Part shown: positions 33,073 to 44,076 of the stretch, one piece after another
Layout: each line of letters starts with the position of its first letter
Position numbering within the stretch: the first letter of the stretch is position 1
From: Sporobolomyces roseus
Lineage: Eukaryota > Basidiomycota > Microbotryomycetes > Sporidiobolales > Sporidiobolaceae
Direction: 5' to 3'
DNA length: 64,000 nucleotides
Assembly: GCA_016617785.1 (NCBI GenBank)
Contig: JADILM010000008.1
Coordinates: 1,178,001 to 1,242,000 of the forward strand
Position numbers and translations under genes: made by a program
Notes under the pieces: model-generated
The model's input: only the letters and a program-made list of their open reading frames with translations
What the model was told of the DNA's origin: nothing
The model's database searches: none

Positions 33073-35550
33073 CTACTCCTTCATCTCCGCATCCTCCGCC
33101 TCTCCCTTGCCTCGGCTCCTCACTGCTTTGAACTCTTCGATCGTAACGACGACCTCCTTCAAATACTTCCCCAACACAACGTTACTCAATGCCGTCCTCA
33201 GCACTGTATCCTGCAAATCCCCCAATGCTTCAATCGCAGGAGTCGCGATCTCCCAATCGACTTTCTCAACTTGTGACAAGATCCCTCCTTTCTTCCCCAT
33301 CGAACTCCCTTCTTCCGCAATCGCAAACGCTTCGAAAATTGACTGTTCCCCTTCTGCCAAACGACCGATCGCGGCATTTCCACTAGCTACACTCACTCTT
33401 CCTCCTCCTGCTACTTCAGTGGCTTTTGATGAGCCATCGGTCGAGTTGGAAGTCGTTGATTCGAGGGCGAATTTAGCTGCTCGCGTCAAGTTGCGGAGGA
33501 TCAAGCAGGCGAGGAAACCGGGACCAGAAGCTTCGTGGTGTTCATCGACTTGCGCGTGATAGCGAACATGGTTGAGGATCGAGGGTGGGAGTTCTGGTGC
33601 TGGATCGGAAGAAGCCGAGGGAAAAGCGTTTGCAGTGAGAGAAGGGAGATGGATTCGGGTATGAAGGGTTAGCTGTGCGAGTCGAAGAGAGAGGTCGGAG
33701 GTGGAGGAGGGAGTGTAGGAACAGTTTGACCAGAGGCATGAGGAGGGAGGAGTGGTGAGAGCGAGATGAGTGTTGTAGACGTGTTGGTGGAAGGCGAGAG
33801 GTGAATCGTGACCTGTGGGAACTGGACATCCTTCCCATCCGCATTCACCATCTCCAGCTGTATGAATCGAACGCAGCGTATTATCAGTCGGAGTCATTCG
33901 GATAGTTCGTTTCGTCGAGACGCACCTGTTCTCCTTCTCGCTTTCAAACCTTTGATGATGAACCTCCTATCAACACCGTCAATAATAGTAGGTACTGCTG
34001 AGGGATAAGCTGTACCAGCGAGTTTGATCACGTCTTGAGCAGCGAGCATTGCTGGAACTGCAGGATTTTGAGTGACCGGTTCAAATTGAACTTTGTAAGC
34101 AGTCCATAACGAGACTTGAGTGATGTCGGATGTCGGGTCGACTTCGTACATTCGGTGCATCCTGTCGGATTCAATTGATTCAGTGCTGAGTTCGAGAATG
34201 ACTGAATGAAGTCTCGAAACGTACCAAGCGACTGCTCGATCTGATTCCTGCATCATGACCACCTCATTCAATTCTTCCTCCGACAACAATATCTCTCCAC
34301 CAGGTCCGATGATAGGTTTCTTGCTCAATCCCTTTGGTTTCTCCGGATACGTATTCTTGAACCAATTACTCGCCTCCGACGAAGTCTTCAAGATCTCCGT
34401 CTCGACCTCCTCGACTTTCGCACCAATCTGAAACTTGCTACAAACGAGTCTCAAGATCTGGAGGAGTTCTGGTCTCGCACAGAAATAAGCTGCGTTCGAA
34501 GGAAGGAGTGTATGTTGATAGATGAAATCGAGGATGGTCGAGTTCAATTCGGCGTCTGCGAGGGGTAAGAGTTGAATCGCGGTTTGAACGGGATGAGGAT
34601 GAGGTTTCGGTAGGGGGGGAAGGGCTTCGTAGGTGAGTAAAGCGAAGACGAGTTCGGATTTATCGTTGAGGGATAAGACGGTGAGGCATCGAAAAGCGGC
34701 GAGGATGAGTGCTCGATCTTGAGAACGAGTGAGGGCAACGAGGAGGGGAAAGAGTCGAACGGAGGGAGAATCGAGTGGTTCAGGTTTCGGTAAAGGAGTG
34801 TTTTCATCTGCGTCGGGAGAGAGGGCGATCGCGTGACCTGGAATAGCGAGTGGAATGTGTTCTCCGATGATTTCGAGTACTTCGAGGAGGTAGAGTCTTA
34901 GTTCAGTCGTTTCTTCTCCTTCAGGTCCCTCGAATTCTCCCTCTTCCAACATTTGTACCAACACTTTCCTGAACCTCTTGCTTTCCAATACTGGTTCGAC
35001 ATTCCTCTTCTCCGACACCAAGTTCCTCAAGATCAATGAAGCTTCCGCCGCTCTCCTCCTCATGATTTCCCTAGCTTCACTGTTCATAACGATTGATAAA
35101 CTCTGAGCTCCTCCCCTCCTGTCTTGTATCCGCCTATCCAAGTAAGCTCTGATTAGGTTTAGTAGTCCATCGAGTAATCCAGGCAGTTCGTTGAACCTGA
35201 GCAAGTCGGGGTCGCTAGATGCAATTTGAATGAGTCGTTCAATCGAGAAATCTACTTCTGCTGGTACATAGGATCGTAGTGAGAGTACTAGTCGATTGCT
35301 TGGTCCAGGTTCGAGGTAGGTAGCTGTATAGGAGAGTTGTCATGGTCAATAAACAGATCAAAGATGAAAGATAAGAGAGTGGTCACTCACGTCCAGCTAT
35401 CAGCTTAGCCCAGTTATCTCTAGATATCTGTCTCGGGGTGGGACCTTTCAGTGCTCCTCTTGGTCTCGGTGCTCGAGCTACTCCTGGTTGAGAATAAGGT
35501 TGTCGATTAGGAGTAAAGTTGGAAGGCGGTCTACCTAGTGCTGCTTGCAT
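33073..35550 (-). CDS. RSC9: Rsc9/ARID2-like chromatin-remodelling subunit
   Basis: Four exons (35550-35391, 35323-34225, 34161-33926, 33857-33073) give 759 residues. The N-terminal half is alpha-helical, armadillo-like. In the middle an RFX-type winged helix spans about residues 410-500 (MHRMYEVDPTSDITQVSLWTAYK; PAVPAMLAAQDVIKLAG; GVDRRFIIKGLKARRR). It is followed by Cys/His pairs (ECGWEGCPVPTG...FHQHVYNTH; CLWSNC...LTLHTRIH), as in the C-terminus of Rsc9. This architecture without an ARID domain is that of fungal Rsc9, a subunit of the RSC/SWI-SNF-type remodeller in the nucleus. It has a conventional short-intron structure. Confidence 0.78.
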
Positions 35551-36079
35551 CTTATCACTGACCCTTCTGTGGGTATCTTAGTGGCTCGAGAGTTGAAGTA
35601 GTCGAGGTTGTTGGATGAAGCGAAGGGAGGAACTTTTCTCGTCTTTTCGCTTCTTACCATCATCTCGACCTCTTGCTTGGGCTTTGATCGATAGAGGGAA
35701 GTTCCAGATCAGCCTGTATGTTTTGACACAGCTCGCGACCTTCACTATCTGCGTTGTTCCTACGTTTCTCCACTTTCCTCTCTCGCTGACTTTTCGACTT
35801 TTTCGCAAGTTCCGCATCTGAGCCCAGAGCTTCGCTGCTTCGTTCCGTGCTCTGTCTCTCCTCCCGATCACCCTCTGAGCAGCTTCAGCTCTCCTATCTG
35901 TTCTCGCACCTACCTCTCTGAGTCTCGGTCACTTCGCTTCCTCCTCCTCATCAACTTCACCCTTCGCATCCTCGTCGAGACCTTTTCTTCACCTCCGAAC
36001 AGAACAACAAACTCCTCTCTTTTCCCTTCCTCTCACTCTACTCCTTTCCTCCATCTCAAGAACACCCCCCCGATCGAAA
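35551..36079. promoter_or_regulatory. Divergent promoter between Rsc9 and a two-TM protein
   Basis: This is 529 bp. TTTCGCAA lies at 35801-35808. Long pyrimidine-rich DNA (about 35900-36060) leads up to the + strand start, typical of leaders in this window. Confidence 0.5.
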
Positions 36080-36748
36080 ATGTCAACCAAAGAATTCAAT
36101 TCTGAACGACGAGGATCCTCTACTTCTTCAATCTCCGTCACCGTGACTACCACAACCCAATCCTCCCTCCCGTCCGAAAATATCCCAGACCATCTCTCCC
36201 CATTCCCATCCTTCGTCGAGAGTACTCCCTCAACTTCCTCCCCTCAATCACCTTCTCCTCTCCCTACTCCTCCAGCACTGGTCCTCTCCCTTAACCCTCC
36301 TCCACCTCCTTATCAATTCCCTCCCTCCCCTTCTCCCTCTACCGCAACTCTAGTAAATCCCCTCTCATTCTACCCATTCCAAGCTCTCACCCCCGTATCC
36401 ACCTCCTTCCCCTCTACCTCCCTCCCATCTCCTCCTCCTCCATCTTACGCCGAAGTCCCTCAAACCCTAGCCGAACGATATTTCATCTATGGATTCTTAT
36501 TCTTCCCACTCTGGATCTTGGGAGCCTCTAAATATTGGATCAGTGAACGACCTACTGGGTTCAGTGGAGAGAAACTAGGAGATTTAGAGATTGGAGAGGA
36601 AGAGAGAAGGAGGGTTGAAGAAAGTTTGAAGAATTGGAGACAAGAGGAATTAATTTGGAGTTTGAGATGTATATGGTCACTGGCGAGTTTGGGAGGAGTT
36701 GGATTGGTATTGGGTGTGTTGATCGCTGGAATGATGGGTAAACTGTAG
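36080..36748 (+). CDS. Small two-helix membrane protein with Pro-rich cytosolic tail
   Basis: This is a single exon of 222 residues. The first 130 residues are Ser/Pro/Thr-rich with PPPPPY and PPPPSY motifs, which are potential WW-domain ligands. A hydrophobic segment follows (YFIYGFLFFPLWILGASKYW), then a charged loop (EERRRVEESLKNWRQEELIW). A second helix follows (LASLGGVGLVLGVLIAGMMG), then the C-terminus GKL. The arrangement suggests an adaptor with PY motifs in a membrane, perhaps for a HECT ubiquitin ligase; that is inference. I cannot name the family. Confidence 0.7.
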   Translation: MSTKEFNSERRGSSTSSISVTVTTTTQSSLPSENIPDHLSPFPSFVESTPSTSSPQSPSPLPTPPALVLSLNPPPPPYQFPPSPSPSTATLVNPLSFYPFQALTPVSTSFPSTSLPSPPPPSYAEVPQTLAERYFIYGFLFFPLWILGASKYWISERPTGFSGEKLGDLEIGEEERRRVEESLKNWRQEELIWSLRCIWSLASLGGVGLVLGVLIAGMMGKL

Positions 36749-36810
36749 GAGGGAGAAGGAAAGGGAGAAAGGGGGAATTTGATGATGTTTTGTTCTTGTA
36801 CTCGTTTCCC

Positions 36811-36835
36811 ACTCTCTCTCTCTCTCTCTCTCTCT
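36811..36835. repeat. (CT)n microsatellite
   Basis: About 25 bp of uninterrupted CT dinucleotides lie in the 3' flank of the two-helix membrane protein. It is likely polymorphic in length. Confidence 0.85.
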
Positions 36836-36945
36836 TTCTGTACCCTCTTCTTCTCTCCACCTTCTCTTGTTGTGTAATCCATGAAGCCCGTATAATATCA
36901 ACCCCATAATCTATCTACAATCCCTTCGAAAGCCTCGTAATGACC

Positions 36946-38052
36946 CTAATCCTCGTCTGAATCGTTATTCAGTAAGAAAGGTCTCTGTTCTCTACTCCCT
37001 CCCCCTCCTCCGTTTCCCCCATTCCCAATAACCGCATGTTTCCTTATCGCCTCCTCATCACCTCCCATAGCTCTCCTCTCCGTGCTCAAAGCTTCCTCAT
37101 CATCCAAATCCAAATCCAACGAATACGCTCTTGCTGAACTCAGATCAATCGGTGCTGGTCTTGAGAACACATTCTTCCCCGATCTATTCAATCACTATAA
37201 TCAGTAGAGGTCGAGAAGAGGGGGGAGAAGGAGATGGGAAAAGGACGTACTTTCGAAGGACTAGTGCGAGTCGTCCAAATTGAAACAAGTTTCGAACGAC
37301 CAAGAGGAAAGTATCGAATACTTCTTCACCTTTTGCTGAACAACCTTTGAAGAATATCACTGCCAAAGTTACTACACACAACAGAGTGACCCCTAAATCT
37401 AACGTGTTGTAATATGAAACCCAAAATTGCTACATTCCCTCGACGACTTCCTATCAGCTCGGATTCGCGAGGAGATATAGGGGGAAGAGAGAAGCGTACC
37501 TTTCCGAATGCGAAGAACCTTATTCCAACTTCGACGATCATAGCAGTATTAACGATCACTTCCAACACATAAAAACTAAAAGTCGGACATTCACTCGTTG
37601 CGCTCAATACAACCGTTGTTAATCTACGTTCCGGAGCTCCACCTATCAGCTCGGTTTAAGAGGATAGAAAGGACAAGGGAACGTACGAGAGAGCCGCCAT
37701 TCCGAGATAGAGAAAAACGTAGAATTGAGAGAAAACGAATCGATTCGCTACTCCTTTCAGGGTTTCTAGGGTATCTCCTCGAGTCGTTCGAAAGGATCTG
37801 CTCAGCGTGGACGAGGGAGAGTTAGTTCGAATGAATTGAAGTGAACAGGACGAGGTAGGTTCCTCTGATTCTGTACTCGAGGTAGCTGACCTCCTGCTAG
37901 CTCGTAGATAGAGGTAAGGAGAGAGGAGGTGTAGCTCACTCGTCTTCGTATGAGTCGTAGGATGATTGAGGAGTCATGTAAGGGTTTGTAGATGATAGTG
38001 GGGAGTTTGAACGACTACCTCCTTCCCCTCTTTGTAGTAAAGGCGACGACAT
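36946..38052 (-). CDS. Voltage-sensor-like (ion transport domain) membrane protein
   Basis: Five exons (38052-37940, 37797-37687, 37623-37500, 37429-37251, 37183-36946) give 254 residues. After a disordered N-terminus come four hydrophobic segments: FSQFYVFLYLGMAAL, SFYVLEVIVNTAMIVEVGIR, YNTLDLGVTLLCVVTLAVIFF and a last amphipathic one, LLVVRNLFQFGRLALVLRK. The last has spaced arginines like an S4 helix. The size and the RNLFQFGRLALVLRKSG segment resemble fungal proteins that hold only a voltage-sensor domain and no pore. It probably sits in the plasma or vacuolar membrane. The C-terminus is acidic and then Gly/Asn-rich. Channel activity cannot be claimed. Confidence 0.65.
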
Positions 38053-38308
38053 CCGAGGACTGGTTGGTGGTTATAAATCTGAACTAGCGAGAATGGTTTG
38101 GGAGGAGAAGAGGGAAGGAGAGAGGCTGCCAATCAAGATGAGACCCCATTAGGGGAAGCAGGTGATTCGACTATGATCCAAATTGAGGAATACATTTGAA
38201 CGATTCCCAATCAAACTCGTCGAGTCGCCAATCTCCTCGTCTCTCTACCTCCTCTTCAAGCTCTATCGACCCTCTCAATCACTCAATAACCTCTATCAAC
38301 GCGTCACT

Positions 38309-39776
38309 ATGCCATCCCTCAAGCGTAAATCACGCGCCGCGATCGAATCTGAAGAATCAGAAGGAGAACGTTCAGACGCCTCTCAAACCTCGTCTCAATC
38401 TCAAGGACAAACCAATGATAACCTTCTAGCGAAAGTAGAACCCATTTACTTGAACAACCCGATCGATTTGAGACAAGGAGATCAGAAATTGAAAGTACTC
38501 GTTGGAAGTTTCAATGTGTTGAGTAGGGAATTGAAGAATGCTGCGAGCGTTTTACATAATGTCGCGAGTCAGTTGGCCGAGAGCTTGAGTGAGGATATGA
38601 AGGATCAAGAGTTTGACGAGGACGAGTGGTTGAAAGTGTTGAAGGAGAATGTAAGTTTACGACTCTTCCTCTACTTTGCTGATTGGATGCGAATCTGGCG
38701 TTGGGGCGGCAGAGAACGACGAAATGCTGACGAATCGCTCTTGAACAGGCAGCAATGAAAGCGTTGGAATCGGAATTCAGAGTGGTGCTGGATCGTGCGA
38801 ATCAAACTTCGATCAGAACAGATGTCATTAGTGGTATCAGACAGAGAATTGTACAAGGTCATCAAATGGTACGCTCACCATCCTTCCTCCTCTTCCTCCT
38901 TGAAGCGAACGAAAGCTGATACTGATCGCTTTTCCTTCTTTCTCTTTTCCCTTCCTTTGCTTCCCTCCTTTCCTCACCCTTCCTCCTCTCGCTTCCCTTG
39001 ATTCAGACGAATGTGTATCAAACCTACCTCGACAAATCCGCCGACGCACTGCAAGAATACGATTCTCAGTCCCCGAAAGAGAAATACCTCAAGAGTAAAC
39101 TATACGTCGATTTCTGTTCAATGGCTTGGGTTCGTTCTCTTTCCTTTCTTTCATCACACGAGTTTGTAGACTGTGCTGAGTAGAGACATTGGAGCGAACA
39201 GGAATCATTCACGGGTGGTGCATCAGTTCCTAATATCAAGAAATTCTTACCAAAAGGTGCGCTTTTCAAATCTCTTTTCTAGTCACCTTTTTCTGCTTCG
39301 TGTAGGTGACTAGAGATGTGACTTGTGCACAGATGAATCAGCTGAAGGAGCTGCAGGTTCCGATTCCGACGACGAAGTTGAAATTGGTGCTCAATCAACA
39401 GATTTCCGTTGTCCCCTCACCGCATCAATTCTCGAAGACCCTTTCACCTCGTTCGTCTCTTCCCTCTCTCTCTCTCCATATCATCCTCCACTAACCTTCC
39501 TTCTCGAATAGCACATTATGTCCCCATTCATTCTCAGGAGAAGCGATCAAAGATTACATCAATTCGAATGCAGGATCAGTCGAGTGTCCTGTTGCGGGAT
39601 GTAAGAAACGATTGAATTTGGGGGTTGTACAGAGGGATGATGGATTGAGGGGGAGGACTGAAGCGCATGTAAGGAGGGTGAAGGAGGGGAGGGGGAACGC
39701 TACGCAAGGGGGAGGAGCGGCTAGTAAGGGAAGGACTTATGTTGAGATGGAGGATAGTGATGATGAGGATGAATAG
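38309..39776 (+). CDS. NSE2: Nse2/Mms21 SUMO E3 ligase of the SMC5/6 complex
   Basis: Six exons (38309-38650, 38749-38868, 39007-39129, 39202-39256, 39333-39450, 39512-39776) give 340 residues. The C-terminus carries an SP-RING: TDFRCPLTASILEDPFTS, then LCPHSFSGEAIKDYI, then ECPVAGCKKRLNLGVVQRDD, with Cys/His in the zf-Nse order. The N-terminal half is helical (VGSFNVLSRELKNAASVLHN), as needed to bind the SMC5 coiled coil. The protein sumoylates DNA-repair targets in the nucleus; this is known for the family. The tail ends in acidic DSDDEDE. The start MPSLKRKSRAA is the first in-frame ATG. Confidence 0.88.
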
Positions 39777-40074
39777 GAGAGTTTGGAAGGTTATGGGTCG
39801 AGAAAGGAAGGGTTTCGCGAGAGTGAATAGTGTTGTAATCGGGTTTTTTCGCTTTCGACTATCCTACCAAAAACCTAAGCGAGACGAGAGTCGGGGAATT
39901 CGACGCATCGTTCTCGCGGTGAATCAAAATCTCACAATGGCTAACTTTTAATGACTGCTAGTGAGTAAAGTGGAATCAGTTTCTCGAGTACAAAGTCTTT
40001 CGCAAGCTGCTAGAAATCTTTCCTCCACCTTCCACCTTCGTCGTCTCCTCTTAGTGACTCGCTATTCCAACCTC

Positions 40075-41190
40075 TTAGAGCTTCCTGTGCCTCCTGCTGA
40101 ACTCCACCGATGCCGACAAGTCAAGCCCATGAGTCGCTTCCTGATCCTCGTAAATCACCTCAACACGTTTTTCCTCGCACACTTCTAGCAGCTTCTCCAT
40201 GATCTTGACTATGTCTTGTGAGAGGGTGGAAAGATCTTGAAGCGTGGAATTGAGGTAGATAGAGCGAAGGGCAATCGGATTTTGAGTCTCCAGCTCCTTG
40301 ACGAGTTCGGGAATAACTTCCGCCAAATCGAGTTGGTCTATTTCGGTGTTGTCGCAAACTCGGAGGTGGACGGCTGCTTGGATTAGGGTGGCACGGTCTC
40401 CAGGATCGAGAGGAACATAGTCGAAAAGGGCTCGCGAGTAAGCGCGAACGAGGCAGTGCAGCCGATCTTGGATGATGCGCGAGTGAAGACAGAGCACTTC
40501 GAGTTGTGGCACAAGGTCGGCCAGGCGAGACTGCTGGAGCTTTGAGATTTCGTCTTTGCCGTAGACTGCAAACATCGTAAGTGATCGTAGCGAAGGTAAG
40601 ACCCTCGGGTTCAGTAAGGTGGGCGCCAGCTCGATAGCCATATAGTCGAAGCTCAAAGAAGTGAGCGCAGGGAGAGTGTACGTCGATGGAATCCTATAGC
40701 CTGGTCCGAGGAGGCAAAGGTTCGCAAGACCTGAAACAGAGCAAGCTGCGTATGTGATCGGACCCCTATCTCGCAGTAAGGTAGAGTTGTGCTTACAAGG
40801 TAGAGCCTGCAACTCAGACAAGTCTAGTGTTTCTCCATGGTCTAAACTGAGCGTCAAACTTCGAAGATCCCGGCTGCTTCGCACAAGCTCTCCCAGACGC
40901 CCATCTTTGAAGCGCCAATCGTACTTGGCCTCGATAATCGCTTGCAGGACACCTTCTTTCCAACCCTTCGACTCGAGCGTTTTGAGCAGAGTATCTAGCT
41001 TTGTATTCGGTCTGATCCAAACAATTTCGAATAGTAAGGTTTGAGCGATTTGGAAGAATTGGCGAGAGACGAGGCAGAGAGAGCGGAGAGTCGACTTTCG
41101 TATTTGGTAAGTCGTCGAATGGAAGGTAGAAGGTACGGAAGATTCGATGATTTGGCGAACGAGTTCAGTCGGAAGTGAGGAGAAAGACAT
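40075..41190 (-). CDS. F-box-like protein, paralogue 4
   Basis: Two exons (41190-40797, 40730-40075) give 349 residues. It opens SLPTELVRQIIESSVPSTF, then LCLVSRQFFQIAQTLLFEIV. The 66-base intron (40731-40796) has GTAAGC and TTTCAG ends at the family position. Because it is a multiple of three and has no stop, the unspliced frame is also open and would add 22 residues. The C-terminus (LRSIYLNSTLQDLST, VIYEDQEATHG, FSRRHRKL) is the shared ending. The conserved leader is present upstream (about 41230-41600). Confidence 0.8.
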   Translation of the reverse strand: MSFSSLPTELVRQIIESSVPSTFHSTTYQIRKSTLRSLCLVSRQFFQIAQTLLFEIVWIRPNTKLDTLLKTLESKGWKEGVLQAIIEAKYDWRFKDGRLGELVRSSRDLRSLTLSLDHGETLDLSELQALPCKHNSTLLRDRGPITYAACSVSGLANLCLLGPGYRIPSTYTLPALTSLSFDYMAIELAPTLLNPRVLPSLRSLTMFAVYGKDEISKLQQSRLADLVPQLEVLCLHSRIIQDRLHCLVRAYSRALFDYVPLDPGDRATLIQAAVHLRVCDNTEIDQLDLAEVIPELVKELETQNPIALRSIYLNSTLQDLSTLSQDIVKIMEKLLEVCEEKRVEVIYEDQEATHGLDLSASVEFSRRHRKL

Positions 41191-41229
41191 TGACGAGAAG
41201 TGGAGGAGGGGAGCTGAGGGATTACTGGA

Positions 41230-41600
41230 AAAGTGAGAGACTTGTGTATTGATTCTGTTGCGACAGTGCTTGCGTCAGCTATCTGTCTGTAGAGGAAAAG
41301 AAAGGGAGACTAAGATGAAGGAGGGGAAGAGGAACCAGTTCACTCACTCGAGACACGTCTGTATAGCGCCTAGATCTTGTTGATTGACCTCTGAGTACTC
41401 GTGGATGCTGCAATTGCTTGTTAGTATTCGAGTTGAGGGAGGAGAGGACGATGTTTGATGAAGAGGGGAAGCGAATCAAGTTGATGAGGAGAAGCTTGAG
41501 GAGTTTTTCGGGTTGCTGGATGATCTATCGAGGTAGCCTTGAGTTTACTGAGAGAGTTTGAGCGGAATCTGAGGTGATGAAGTGAAGGGGGAAGAAGAGT
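41230..41600 (-). promoter_or_regulatory. Conserved leader of F-box-like paralogue 4
   Basis: Read on the minus strand, it contains CTTCACTTCATCACCTCAG, CTTGATTCGCTTCCCCTCTT and GGCGCTATACAGACGTGTCT, followed by CTCGAGTGAGTG. The order and spacing are those of paralogues 2 and 3. TTTCGCAA lies further out at 41752-41759. Confidence 0.6.
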
Positions 41601-41994
41601 GAGTTTGTTTCGCTCGTTCACAAGTCGAGACATCAGCTTCTTTCTCCCTTCTTTCGAGCTCCGACGTCGCTCGAAGGCTTCGGAAAACCGAGTGTGAAGG
41701 GCGAGGGGTCACTTGACAAGCAGATGACGAAGATATCCATAATCGAAACGATTTCGCAAGATTCAAAACTCTCGATTGAACCTGAGCTAAGCGCAAGAAA
41801 GACACAAAGTAAGTTGCTGAACACGATCAATACCTACACTTGGAAGCTAAAAGATAAAGAGGAAGCGAAAGAGTAAAGAAGAAAGGGGGAAAGCAAAATC
41901 TTTCGACTCGTGAATCGATTTCTCGTTCTAATCTGGTCTCATCCCTCTGCACTTCACATGCCACACCCTTCTCTTTCCTACTTCCCTCGTCCTC

Positions 41995-43215
41995 CTACCA
42001 TCCTGATTCCTCTCCAGCGTTTCTCCTCCTCTGCCTTGCAACAAAGTCTTCCGAAATGATCGAGTTGAAAGGTGAATCCCCTCCCCTTTCTTCATAAATC
42101 ACATCGACGCCAGAAAACAATTCGTTGACGGAGTGTTTCTTGACCACGCCGCGTTGTATTAGTCGAATCGTCTTGTGTCGATCGACTGCATCGAGGTAAA
42201 GCGAACGAAGTGGGAGGTTGATCGGATTGATTTCGTTGTTGTAGATGTACGAAGCGAATCCGACGAAGTGAATAAACTTTCTGAATCGCACATGTTGTAA
42301 TCGAAGTGTGATTTGCGAGGTAAGAGCAATATCGTAACGGTCGACCGAAACTAGGGTTTTGCGAAAGAAAGGTTGGAAATCGTTTAATGCGCACGACTCG
42401 ATGAGATAACTGTCGACGAAGAGAGTGTCGACTTGATCGAGTAGTGGACGGAATGCTTTGTTCTTGAGAAGTTCGGAGAGACGAGCTGGGCAAACTCTGT
42501 TCGAGTAGGGTACGGCCAAGTTACGGAGAGCGGGGAGCAATGCTGGTCTGAGCCTTGGTAAGAGCGTATCCAGACTGGCGTAATCCATGGTTAAAGAGTC
42601 GAGTTTTGGAAGGACGAATCGCGAATTGATCTTGAACGACTTTCCGAATAGTCGAAGGTCTCGCAGCTCTGCGTTGACGGAAGCAGCTGTGTCAGACAGG
42701 ACCATTCGAGAGCAATAGATTCGGAATGACTGACGAGGAAGTTGCGTCAAAAGCGCTAGATTGACGGTCTCCTCCAAATATGCGAGCGTGAGGACTCGAA
42801 GACCTTGACCGTTTCTCGCGAGTCGTTCGAATCGTGACGTGATTGGTGAGAGGGATCCAGAACATTCGATTGAAACTTCACGGATGTACCTCGTCCAACC
42901 CTTCGAAGAGTGCGCGGCCTTCGATTGCACGGCGATGAGTGCTTCGTTGAGCGTTCGAGGCGAATTCTTCGCGGACACTATTGCGAATAGGAGAGGTTGG
43001 GCGACAGATCGGACGTAGCGACAGATGAAGCAGAAGTTTTTGAGATTGGCTTGTCGTTCAGCGTAGTTTAAAGGAAGGGATGTGGAAGGAATGGCAGATT
43101 CGATGATTTGTCGAACGAGTTCTGGAGGAAGACGGTCGAACATGTTGGATCGCGATTGGGGAGTTGACGGGAAGGGAGCGTTGATGCGAGAAGATGGAGG
43201 GAAGAATGAAATCAT
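41995..43215 (-). CDS. F-box-like protein, paralogue 5 (divergent)
   Basis: Two exons (43215-42735, 42668-41995) give 384 residues. RLPPELVRQIIESAIPSTS and VRSVAQPLLFAIV match the family. The N-terminus is about 25 residues longer than in the others; a later ATG at 43143 (MFDRLPPE) would give the usual length. The intron (66 bases, GTCAGT...ACGCAG) again is a multiple of three and stopless; splicing gives QLPQLRDLRLFG. The C-terminus keeps LRSLYLDAVDRHK, VIYEERGG and ISEDFVARQRRR. The leader shared by copies 1-4 is not evident upstream, so this is an older duplicate. Confidence 0.78.
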   Translation of the reverse strand: MISFFPPSSRINAPFPSTPQSRSNMFDRLPPELVRQIIESAIPSTSLPLNYAERQANLKNFCFICRYVRSVAQPLLFAIVSAKNSPRTLNEALIAVQSKAAHSSKGWTRYIREVSIECSGSLSPITSRFERLARNGQGLRVLTLAYLEETVNLALLTQLPRQSFRIYCSRMVLSDTAASVNAELRDLRLFGKSFKINSRFVLPKLDSLTMDYASLDTLLPRLRPALLPALRNLAVPYSNRVCPARLSELLKNKAFRPLLDQVDTLFVDSYLIESCALNDFQPFFRKTLVSVDRYDIALTSQITLRLQHVRFRKFIHFVGFASYIYNNEINPINLPLRSLYLDAVDRHKTIRLIQRGVVKKHSVNELFSGVDVIYEERGGDSPFNSIISEDFVARQRRRNAGEESGW

Positions 43216-44076
43216 GGGGAGGGGAGAAGCGGAAATTTAGAGTGGAGGAGAGATCGAGGAAGGAAGACGAGGAAGAGAACCGAAAGCCGGAGGGAGAAAT
43301 AGGAGGACGAGTCGAGGTGCTGGGAACCGGATAGAGGGTGGAGAGGAGAGGAGAGGAACAGGCTGGAGAGTGCTGTTAATGAGTAGCGAGCATCAGCGGG
43401 CTATCGGAGGGGAGGAAAAGCGGACAATTGAAGGAAACGTACCTGGATTTGGAACAAAGACAACGATCGATACGTCTCAGGTTACGAGCAGCCTTATACG
43501 ACACTGACCCGTATTCGATAGGTAGTGGAAGGAGGGAAAGAAGGGAATGGGAGAGCAAGTTTCTCTATCTTTTCCTCCAATGGAGTTCCGCGGACCTTCT
43601 TGACGACCTCCTTTTCATCTCTTCTCTTCTCTTCTCCCTTATCTTCTTCAGTGTAGTGAGGAGACTAGCGTTCCCTTGTGAGACTACTTGAAGGATTCCA
43701 CATTTGTGACGAGATGCGTTTCCCTTCTCCTTCCCCTCTCTACTCTTTGAGCTGATCCATCACTCTGCCTCGATCCACTCATATCTACGGAGCAACTCAG
43801 CAGCTGCGGTAATCGATCTCGAGGTAGGTTGAAGGGCGAGTTGACTGATCGATTTCAAGGTGGTCTGATTCATCGAGTAGAGGTTGGACAGTTCGAGTGA
43901 GGGTCGGCTTTGGTTACTGAGCTAGTCGAATACATCTTAAGCGTTTAATCGGCTATCTAGAGGTAGATGTCGATTCAGAGGATTCAATCAAAGATCAAGC
44001 CCGAAATCGCTTCCTCAAATCGCTCCTTCTCTTCCTCCCATTCACTCCTTTCCGCTTCGACACGCACTAAATCAAT
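43216..44076. other. Intergenic region, no supported gene
   Basis: This is 861 bp between divergent genes. Purine-rich DNA (43216-43380) is probably the leader of F-box-like 5 on the minus strand. Short frames around 43376-43691 show no coding character. Confidence 0.5.

Noticed and set aside
43376..43691. Short frames on both strands upstream of F-box-like 5
   Set aside because: They have no start context, no similarity to neighbours and purine/pyrimidine skew typical of leaders.
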